NCBI GenBank assembly: GCA_964432995.1
Contig: CAYSPU010000186.1
Location: 1 to 12,125, forward strand
DNA: 12,125 nt
Direction of reading: 5' to 3'
DNA from: CAYSPU01 sp964432995
GTDB lineage: Bacteria > Verrucomicrobiota > Verrucomicrobiia > Limisphaerales > JAHDYP01
Shown here: positions 7,580 through 12,125 of the stretch, one piece after another
Layout: each line of letters begins with the position of its first letter
How positions within the stretch are numbered: the stretch's first letter is position 1
Position numbers and translations under genes: made by a program
The notes under the pieces: model-generated
The model's input: only the letters and a program-made list of their open reading frames with translations
Told to the model about the DNA's origin: nothing
Databases searched by the model: none

Positions 7580-9550
7580 ATGCAAAAGCACATCGCCCTC
7601 CCTCTCCTCGCCGCCGCCCTCGTCCTCGCCGGCCGCACCCCCACCCTCTGCGCTCCCGCTCAAGCCGCCCCGCCACAGGCAGCCGCCTTGACCCGCGTGC
7701 TCCAATCCGGCGCCCCCCTCAAAGAGAAGATGGACGCCTGCCGCCAGCTCGCCGTCGTCGGCACGCGCGATTCCGTCCCCGCCCTCGCCGCCCTGCTCGG
7801 CGACGAACAACTCAGCCACATGGCCCGCTACGCCCTGCAGGGCATCCCCGATCCGGCGGTCGACGCCGCCTTCCGTGACGCCATGGCCACCCTCCAAGGA
7901 CGACCCCTCGTCGGCGTCATCCAGAGCATCGGCGTCCGTGGTGACACCCGCGCCGTCAAAGCCCTCACCCGGAAACTCGAGGACGCCGATCCCGACGTCG
8001 CCCAGGCCGCCGCCCGCGCGCTCGGGACCATCGGCAGCCCGGCTGCCGCCAAGGCCCTGCTGGCCGCCCTGCCGAAAACCTCCGTCGCGAATCGACTGGC
8101 CGTCTGCGAAGGCCTCTTCCGCGCCGCCGAATCTCTCTCCCGCCTCAATAAACCCAAAGTCGTCCGCGCCATCTACGACCAACTCCGCAAACTCGACGGG
8201 CCTCACCAAGTCCGCGCCGGCGCCCTGCGCGGTGCCATCCTCCTCCGCGGCAAGGACGGTCTCCCTATCCTCCGCGAAAGCCTCCGCGGCCCCGATAACG
8301 TCCTCGCCGCGGCCGCCGCCCGCACCGCCCTCGAACTGCCCGGCTCGGACGTCGTTCCCGCCCTCGCCGCCGAACTCGACCAACTGTCCGCCGACCGCCA
8401 GATCCTCGTGATCCAGGTCCTCGGCCGACGCGGCGACCCCGCCGCCCTTCCCGCGCTCGCCTCCGCGACCCGCAACCGCCCCAACCCTGTCCGGCTCGCC
8501 GCCCTCCGCGCCCTGCCCGAGATTGGCGATCCCTCCGTCGTTCCCGTTCTCGTCAACCTGCTTCTGGATACCGACACGGAGGTCGCCTCGGTTGCGCAGG
8601 AGAGTCTCGCCGCCCTCCCCGGCCCCAGCGTCGATGCCGCCGCCACCAAGATGCTCGAGAGCGACAACGCCGCCCTCCGCTTGACCGGCCTCGACCTGAT
8701 CGGCCGTCGCCGGATCACCACTTGCATGCCCGCGCTCTTCCAGGCCACCGAAGACCCCGACGCCAAAGTCCGCAGCGCCGCTTTCAAACGCCTCAACGAA
8801 CTCGGCAGCCCCGCCGAAGCCGCCGCCCTTCTCGAACGATTGCTCGCCGCCAAGGAGAAATCCGACATCGCCGACGCCGCCCAAGCCCTGGCCTCAGCCT
8901 GCGGACGCGCCAAGCATCCGGAAGCCCAAGCCGAACAAGTCGTCCGCGCCCTGCCCGAGGCGCAACCCGCCCAAAAGGTCGCGCTCCTCGGTGTCCTCGG
9001 AAGCCTCGGCGGCCTCAACTCCGCCCAGACCGTCCGGGCCTCGCTGAACGATGCCGACCCGGAAATCCGCACGGCTGCCCTCCGCGCCCTCGCCAACTGG
9101 AAGACACCGGATGTGGCACCGGACCTCTTCAAGCTGGCTCAGTCCACCTCCAATCCCAGCGAACGGCTGCTCTGCCTCCGCGCTTACCTGGGTTGGGCTG
9201 CCAACTCCGAACTCCCCGCCTCGCGCCGCCTCGACCTGTGCCGCGAAGCCGCGCCCGTCCTCCAGCAACCCGAAGAGAAGAAGCTCCTCCTCGCCGCGCT
9301 CGGCAATCTCAAGAGCCTCGAAGGCCTCGAACTGATCGCCCCCCACCTCGACAGCGCTGCAACCCGGGAAGAAGCCGCCGCCGCCACCGTCGCCACGGCG
9401 GACGAACTGCTCAAGGGAGACCAGGCCGCCACCGCCGCACCCAAGTTGGTCGCCCCACTCCAAAAGGCCACCACCGCGGCCAATGCCGATCTGGCCAACC
9501 GCGCCAAAGAACTCCTCGCCCAAGCCCAACAAAAGGCCGGACCGCAATAG
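7580..9550 (+). CDS. Secreted HEAT-repeat (PBS-lyase-like) protein
   Basis: 656-residue alanine- and leucine-rich protein. It opens with a signal peptide (MQKHIALPLLAAALVLAG, likely cleaved after AQA near residue 29) and then consists almost wholly of about 30-residue helical pairs. Examples are DSVPALAALLGDEQL (64-78), DTRAVKALTRKLEDADPDVA (122-141), DPSVVPVLVNLLLDTDTEVA (317-336), and DADPEIRTAALRALANWK (491-508). The final segment (about 595-656) is alanine-rich and less repetitive. Such solenoids are binding scaffolds, so an enzymatic role is unlikely. The 29-bp gap to the oxidoreductase gene suggests one transcript and a shared extracytoplasmic compartment, but a physical partnership is only inferred. 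No cytochrome c, sulfatase or DUF1080 domain is fused to it, unlike some related PVC proteins. Codon third positions are strongly C-rich, like its neighbours. Confidence 0.9.
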   Translation: MQKHIALPLLAAALVLAGRTPTLCAPAQAAPPQAAALTRVLQSGAPLKEKMDACRQLAVVGTRDSVPALAALLGDEQLSHMARYALQGIPDPAVDAAFRDAMATLQGRPLVGVIQSIGVRGDTRAVKALTRKLEDADPDVAQAAARALGTIGSPAAAKALLAALPKTSVANRLAVCEGLFRAAESLSRLNKPKVVRAIYDQLRKLDGPHQVRAGALRGAILLRGKDGLPILRESLRGPDNVLAAAAARTALELPGSDVVPALAAELDQLSADRQILVIQVLGRRGDPAALPALASATRNRPNPVRLAALRALPEIGDPSVVPVLVNLLLDTDTEVASVAQESLAALPGPSVDAAATKMLESDNAALRLTGLDLIGRRRITTCMPALFQATEDPDAKVRSAAFKRLNELGSPAEAAALLERLLAAKEKSDIADAAQALASACGRAKHPEAQAEQVVRALPEAQPAQKVALLGVLGSLGGLNSAQTVRASLNDADPEIRTAALRALANWKTPDVAPDLFKLAQSTSNPSERLLCLRAYLGWAANSELPASRRLDLCREAAPVLQQPEEKKLLLAALGNLKSLEGLELIAPHLDSAATREEAAAATVATADELLKGDQAATAAPKLVAPLQKATTAANADLANRAKELLAQAQQKAGPQ

Positions 9551-9611
9551 TTCCGCGGCACGCCTCGACGGATTCCTCGATCGGGAGGGCGACGTGGCCG
9601 CGCGTGTCCGC

Positions 9612-9640
9612 TTGCCTCCCCGCCTCCGGTCCGCTATGTT
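9612..9640 (+). promoter_or_regulatory. Sigma70-like promoter candidate for the zinc-ribbon gene
   Basis: TTGCCT (9612-9617) and TATGTT (9635-9640) are 17 bp apart, each matching 4 of 6 consensus positions. The zinc-ribbon start codon is about 33 bp downstream, and the candidate lies in the 122-bp gap after the HEAT-repeat gene. In such GC-rich DNA a match of this quality can be chance. Confidence 0.3.
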
Positions 9641-9672
9641 CGGCACAACCTTGAATTGTGATGCGACCTGCC

Positions 9673-10128
9673 ATGAAATGCCCCGCCTGCTTCAACGCGC
9701 TCACCTCCCACACCGTCGGTGGCGTCACGGTCGATGTCTGCCAGGACGGTTGCGGTGGCATCTGGTTCGATGCCTTCGAGTTGCGCAAGGTTGACGACTC
9801 CAGCGAAACCGCCGGCGAACTTCTGCTCCAGATCCGACGCGACCCAAAGCTCACGGTTGACCTGCATCGCAAACGCGATTGCCCGAGATGCGAGGGGATT
9901 CGCCTGAAACGCCGATTCTTCAGCCCCAAACGCCGCGTCGAGATCGACGAATGCCCCGGCTGCGGCGGTTGTTGGCTCGACGCCGGCGAGCTGGAGCGGA
10001 TCCGCGAGGAAATCGAGCAGACACAACTGTTCCAGGAGGCCCGCCGCCGGTCCCAGCTCACCCCCAGCGTCATCCGTTACCTCTACCGGCTCCGCCTCGA
10101 GGAGGACGAGGACCCCCCCACGTCCTAA
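9673..10128 (+). CDS. Protein with two TFIIB-type zinc ribbons
   Basis: 151-residue small acidic-tailed protein of the zf-TFIIB (transcription factor zinc-finger) type. The first ribbon starts at the N-terminus: MKCPAC (C3, C6), with its second half CQDGCGGIWFDAFEL at about 23-37. The second ribbon begins DCPRCEG near 73-79, with its second half ECPGCGGCWLDAGEL at about 96-110. Each ribbon shows the family's C-x2-C pair, then C-x2/3-C-G-G-x-W-x-D-x-x-EL. A helical region rich in R, E and Q follows (about 111-151), which may make oligomer or partner contacts. Bacterial members are poorly characterised; zinc binding is well supported, while a role in transcription is only suggested by the name. 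I chose ATG 9673, which begins the ribbon; ATG 9661 and GTG 9658 are alternatives. It precedes thrS by 276 bp of palindromic DNA, so co-transcription is uncertain. Confidence 0.85.
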   Translation: MKCPACFNALTSHTVGGVTVDVCQDGCGGIWFDAFELRKVDDSSETAGELLLQIRRDPKLTVDLHRKRDCPRCEGIRLKRRFFSPKRRVEIDECPGCGGCWLDAGELERIREEIEQTQLFQEARRRSQLTPSVIRYLYRLRLEEDEDPPTS

Positions 10129-10129
10129 G

Positions 10130-10169
10130 CTGGCGGGTGACGGCGCCTCCCCAACATCAGCCTCGCCAG
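10130..10169 (+). terminator. Possible weak hairpin after the zinc-ribbon gene
   Basis: CTGGCG (10130-10135) and CGCCAG (10164-10169) are complementary and lie directly after the TAA stop. The 28-nt loop is long and no T-run follows, so it is weak as a terminator. Confidence 0.2.
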
Positions 10170-10218
10170 AACCGTGGCGATCCTTATGATCTGCCGCGCC
10201 GAGAATGCGCACCTTGAG

Positions 10219-10391
10219 CAACCACGGATGAACACGAATGAACACAGACGGGGAAGGGCGTGGACGCGAATTCCGCGAATTACCGCGAATGCCGAGGCCT
10301 CCGCTGTGAGCCTTTCTGAATTCGCGACAATTCGCGCCATTCGCGTCACGGTTGTCCGGAATCCGAGTCCATCCGTGTGCATCCGTGGTTG
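10219..10391. repeat. 173-bp composite palindrome of the CAACCACGGATG class, immediately upstream of thrS
   Basis: The element begins CAACCACGGATG (10219-10230) and ends CATCCGTGGTTG (10380-10391), a perfect 12-bp inverted repeat. Extending inward, 25 of 30 positions pair, because each arm holds ACGGATG-like units repeated about every 10 bp. Inside lies a second inverted pair built from GCGAATT/AATTCGC units: GCGAATTCCGCGAATT near 10265-10280 against GAATTCGCGACAATTCGC near 10318-10335, with a GCGAATG/CATTCGCGTC pair beside them. Similar palindromes are widely dispersed in several environmental phyla (recollection, not a search). It ends 13 bp before the thrS ATG, so in RNA it could fold into a long hairpin in the leader and affect translation. 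It contains no plausible gene. Confidence 0.85.
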
Positions 10392-10404
10392 ACCCATTTC
10401 CCTT

Positions 10405-12125
10405 ATGCAAGAAGAGCATCACCAACCCGCCGAACGCAAAACCCTCGATGACCGCGCCAAGCTGACCGAGCTCGAGCGGATCCGCCACTCCTGCGCCCAC
10501 GTCATGGCGACGGCCATTGCCCGGTTGTGGCCCGACGCCCAGTTCGCCTCCGGCCCCGCCGTCGAGAATGGCTTCTACTACGACGTCGAGCTCGAGCACC
10601 GGATTTCCCCCGAGGATTTCCCGGCGATCGAGGCGGAGATGAAGAAAGAAGTTAAGGCCAACCACACTTTCGAGAAGATCGTCGTCACCCGCGAACAAGC
10701 GCTGGCGGATGCGCAGAAGGGCCGACTCGGCGCCCTGGCCGAACGCCCCGAGCCCAGCAAGTTCAAGATCGGCAACCTCGAGGACATCCCCGCAGGCGAA
10801 CCGATTTCCTATTACAAGAGCGGGGATTTCATCGATCTCTGCGCCGGGCCGCACGTGATGCGCACCGGCAACATCGGGGCCTTCAAGCTCACCACCGTGG
10901 CCAGTGCCTACTACAAGGGCGACGAGAAGAACCCCCAGCTCCAGCGCATCTACGGCACCGCGTTCAAGAACAAGACCCAGCTCGACGAGTATTTCAAAAT
11001 GCTCGAGGAGGCCAAGAAACGCGACCACCGGAAGATCGGCGCCGAAATGGGGCTGTATGTCATCGACACCGACTACACCGGACCCGGCATGCCGCTCTGG
11101 CTCCCGAAAGGGACGGTCCTGGTCGAGGAACTCGAGAAGCTCGCCAAAGAAACCGAGTTCGCCGCCGGCTACCTCCGCGTCCGCACGCCTCATCTGGCCA
11201 AGGAGAAGATGTACAAAACCAGCGGCCACCTTCCCTATTACGCCGACTCCATGTTCCCGCCGATGGAACTGCGGGAGGGCAGCGAAACCCGAGTGCTGCG
11301 GGAACCTAGCGCGTTGGGGAGCGCGGGCGTCTCGCCTGCCGTTCCCGGCGTCCCGCCGGGAACCGCCCCCGGTGTCACCTACTCGAAACGCCGGCTTCCA
11401 CACTTCGAGCGTCCCTGGGCCAAGTACATTGTCACGTTCAGCACCATTGAACGTCAGAAGCTGTCGCCGGCAGCCCGCGACATTGTCCTGAAGAGTCTGC
11501 TCCACCTGCATGACCAGTGTCGTTATCAGCTCTACGCCGCCTGCGTGATGCCGGATCACGTCCACCTTCTCTTTGAACCCCAGATCAAGGAACAGGACCC
11601 GGAAGGCAAGCCTCTCTTCTGGCCCCTTTCTGAGATTCTGCATTCCCTCAAGTCCTTTACCGCACACCAGATCAACCAGGCGCAGCAGACGCAGGGTAGC
11701 CCTGTCTGGGAGAAGGAGTCGTTCGATCGGGTCATTCGCGGCGACAGCGACTTCGAGGAGAAGTTCCATTACATCTGCCGCAATCCTTGGGATGCGGGCG
11801 TCGTGGCGCGGGACGAGGAGTATCCGTGGTTGTGGACGCCGGACGCTCCTCGGCGGGACGCCGAGGAGAGCAGGCGGGACGCCCGCGCTCCCCAACCGGT
11901 GCGCGAGGGTGCATGCGCGCCGCCCGTCGAACCCGAGCGCTACTATCTCAAGGCGATGAACTGTCCGCACCACCATCGCATCTTTGCGGCGGAACCGCGC
12001 AGTTATCGCGACCTCCCGTTGCGTCTCGCCGAGTATGGCTGCTGCTATCGTTACGAGCAGAGCGGCGAGTTGTTCGGCCTCATGCGCGTGCGCTCGCTCA
12101 ACATGAACGACGCGCACATCTACTG
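10405..12125 (+). CDS. thrS: Threonyl-tRNA synthetase, 3' partial, interrupted in frame by a transposase-encoding insert
   Basis: Charges tRNA-Thr with threonine in the cytoplasm. Only the first 573 codons lie in the window. An in-frame TGA at 10390-10392 fixes ATG 10405 as the earliest start, so the usual N-terminal TGS domain is absent. The editing domain is intact: HSCAH (H28, H32) and DLCAGPH (C146, H150), with the RIYGTAF segment and KKRDHRKIG linker. The catalytic domain begins with the motif 1 region (GPGMPLWLPKG ... TSGHLPYYADSMFPPMEL, ending L289). About 221 foreign residues follow (290-510). Synthetase sequence resumes at ERYYLKAMNCPHHH (C520 the zinc ligand), then SYRDLPLRLAEYG and motif 2 CCYRYEQSG (R549). 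Motif 3 and the anticodon-binding domain lie beyond the window. No stop interrupts the frame. The synthetase parts look undamaged, so the gene may be a recent disruption, a tolerated insertion, or one of two thrS copies. Confidence 0.93.
   Translation, partial: MQEEHHQPAERKTLDDRAKLTELERIRHSCAHVMATAIARLWPDAQFASGPAVENGFYYDVELEHRISPEDFPAIEAEMKKEVKANHTFEKIVVTREQALADAQKGRLGALAERPEPSKFKIGNLEDIPAGEPISYYKSGDFIDLCAGPHVMRTGNIGAFKLTTVASAYYKGDEKNPQLQRIYGTAFKNKTQLDEYFKMLEEAKKRDHRKIGAEMGLYVIDTDYTGPGMPLWLPKGTVLVEELEKLAKETEFAAGYLRVRTPHLAKEKMYKTSGHLPYYADSMFPPMELREGSETRVLREPSALGSAGVSPAVPGVPPGTAPGVTYSKRRLPHFERPWAKYIVTFSTIERQKLSPAARDIVLKSLLHLHDQCRYQLYAACVMPDHVHLLFEPQIKEQDPEGKPLFWPLSEILHSLKSFTAHQINQAQQTQGSPVWEKESFDRVIRGDSDFEEKFHYICRNPWDAGVVARDEEYPWLWTPDAPRRDAEESRRDARAPQPVREGACAPPVEPERYYLKAMNCPHHHRIFAAEPRSYRDLPLRLAEYGCCYRYEQSGELFGLMRVRSLNMNDAHIY
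11269..11303 (+). repeat. In-frame 8-bp direct repeat at the left edge of the insert
   Basis: CTGCGGGA occurs at 11269-11276 and again at 11296-11303, 27 bp apart and in the same frame, so Leu-Arg-Glu is encoded twice (289-291 and 298-300). The first copy overlaps the last recognisable synthetase codon. It might mark the junction or be chance. A related TGCGCGAGGG is found right of the insert at 11899-11908. No clean target-site duplication was recognised. Confidence 0.35.
11313..11339 (+). repeat. Left outer REP-like repeat (27 bp inverted repeat)
   Basis: Pairs with 11870-11896 at 26 of 27 positions; the sole difference is T versus C at 11332. It begins GTTGGGGAGCG. Its inner part, GCGGGCG-TCT-CGCCTGC (11323-11339), folds on itself as a 7-bp stem with one G-T wobble. 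The same wobble position is kept in the right copy when read in the same orientation. Translated in the thrS frame it gives LGSAGVSPA. Confidence 0.9.
11341..11363 (+). repeat. Left inner hairpin of the element
   Basis: GTTCCCGGC (11341-11349), loop GTCCC, GCCGGGAAC (11355-11363): a perfect 9-bp stem. It shares the core CGGCGTCCCGCCG with the right inner hairpin read in inverse orientation. In the thrS frame it encodes VPGVPPGT. Confidence 0.9.
11371..11844 (+). CDS. REP-associated tyrosine transposase (Y1_Tnp/HUH) coding segment without own ATG or stop
   Basis: Encodes chimera residues 323-480. Single-strand DNA transposases of this family (RAYTs, related to IS200/IS605 TnpA) cut and join REP hairpins through a tyrosine. 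The sequence opens VTYSKRRLPHFERPWAKY (324-341), a typical RAYT first strand. The metal-binding HUH motif is in MPDHVHLLFEP (H385 and H387). WEKESFDRVIR follows, and FHYICRNPWDAGVV holds the likely nucleophile Y456. The domain closes with EYPWLWTP (472-479). Length and order match an intact domain. The first in-frame ATG is at M383, inside the HUH motif, so independent expression would need an upstream GTG (11293) or TTG (11314); a GGGAGGG at 11273-11279 is a doubtful ribosome-binding site. No stop codon separates it from thrS downstream, so any translation continues into synthetase sequence. Confidence 0.9.
11846..11868 (+). repeat. Right inner hairpin of the element
   Basis: CTCCTCGGC (11846-11854), loop GGGAC, GCCGAGGAG (11860-11868): a perfect 9-bp stem, the mirror counterpart of the left inner hairpin. 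Three base pairs differ between the two hairpins, and each change in one arm is matched by its complement in the other. In the thrS frame it contributes APRRDAEE. Confidence 0.9.
11870..11896 (+). repeat. Right outer REP-like repeat (27 bp inverted repeat)
   Basis: Inverse copy of 11313-11339 with one mismatch, ending CGCTCCCCAAC. In the thrS frame it encodes SRRDARAPQ, the kind of RRDA-x-AP tail often seen at the end of verrucomicrobial RAYT proteins (from memory), so the REP itself codes for the transposase C-terminus. Confidence 0.9.

Larger units (their letters stand above)
11313..11896 (+). mobile_element. REP-associated tyrosine transposase element (REP-RAYT-REP) inserted in thrS
   Basis: A 584-bp element defined by a 27-bp inverted repeat with one mismatch (11313-11339 and 11870-11896). 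Each repeat is followed inward, after exactly 1 nt, by a 23-nt hairpin (11341-11363 and 11846-11868). Between them lies a Y1/HUH transposase coding segment in the thrS frame. The mirror-image arrangement resembles REP pairs (BIME/REPIN units) flanking a RAYT gene. The total foreign segment relative to thrS is nearer 663 bp (11272-11934), a multiple of three; the extra flanking bases may be outer parts of the element or altered host sequence. The transposase body uses more A/T-ending codons than thrS around it, in keeping with separate origin. No TnpB or other accessory gene is present. Confidence 0.88.

Noticed and set aside
7547..8884. 445-codon minus-strand frame, glycine- and glutamate-rich
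   Set aside because: Shadow of the HEAT-repeat gene, whose periodic codon use produces a repetitive antisense product.
10219..10391. CRISPR-like array suggested by repeated GCGAATT and ACGGATG units
   Set aside because: The units are about 7-10 bp with no regular spacers, and they are arranged as inverted arms, which fits a palindromic element.
11313..11896. Classic DDE insertion sequence with terminal inverted repeats
   Set aside because: No DDE-type protein is encoded and no target-site duplication was recognised; the protein is a Y1 tyrosine transposase.
11272..11934. Intein inside thrS
   Set aside because: The insert lacks intein splicing blocks (no N-terminal Cys/Ser at the junction, no C-terminal HN plus nucleophile). 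It has HUH/Y1 motifs and DNA hairpin ends instead.
9634..12117. 827-codon open frame on the minus strand covering thrS and its insert
   Set aside because: It is antisense to recognisable ThrRS, RAYT and zinc-ribbon sequence and runs across the intergenic palindrome. Its product shows no domain; it arises from the GC-rich codon bias.

Overview
The window is GC-rich DNA that most resembles a Verrucomicrobiota (Pedosphaera/Limisphaera-like) or related PVC or acidobacterial genome. This is an inference from gene content: two duplicated orphan FtsX/MacB-type permeases, a Tat-exported Gfo/Idh/MocA oxidoreductase, a secreted HEAT-repeat protein, dispersed palindromes of the 'CAACCACGGATG' type, and a REP-associated tyrosine transposase flanked by GC-rich REP-like hairpins. 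Start sites mostly lack a clear Shine-Dalgarno sequence. No rRNA, tRNA or CRISPR array was seen.

Layout. Positions 83-5779, minus strand: a probable operon read right to left, with two tandem ~800-residue orphan permeases (5779-3389, then 3368-942, 20 bp apart) followed by an AlkD-like DNA alkylation-repeat protein (886-83). Positions 5780-6161: a divergent intergenic region with small palindromes and a weak promoter candidate. Positions 6162-9550, plus strand: a Tat-signal Gfo/Idh/MocA oxidoreductase and, 29 bp on, a secreted HEAT-repeat protein. Positions 9673-10128: a small protein with two TFIIB-type zinc ribbons. Positions 10219-10391: a large composite palindrome ending 13 bp before the next start codon. 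Positions 10405-12125 and beyond: thrS, threonyl-tRNA synthetase, which runs off the window.

The striking feature is thrS. Its frame is open from 10405 to the window end, but about 221 codons of foreign sequence sit inside the class II catalytic core, between the motif 1 region (...DSMFPPMEL) and the zinc-binding segment (ERYYLKAMNCPHHH). The insert encodes a nearly full-length Y1/HUH REP-associated tyrosine transposase on the same strand and in the same frame as thrS. It has no ATG start and no stop codon of its own. It is bounded by an inverted repeat of 27 bp (26 of 27 identical), and just inside each copy lies a 23-nt hairpin. The left and right hairpins differ at three base pairs, all of them compensated. 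The locus therefore encodes a potential ThrRS-transposase-ThrRS chimera: a mobile element entered a normally essential gene without closing its reading frame. Whether the product works, is a dead copy, or is rescued by a second thrS cannot be decided from this window.
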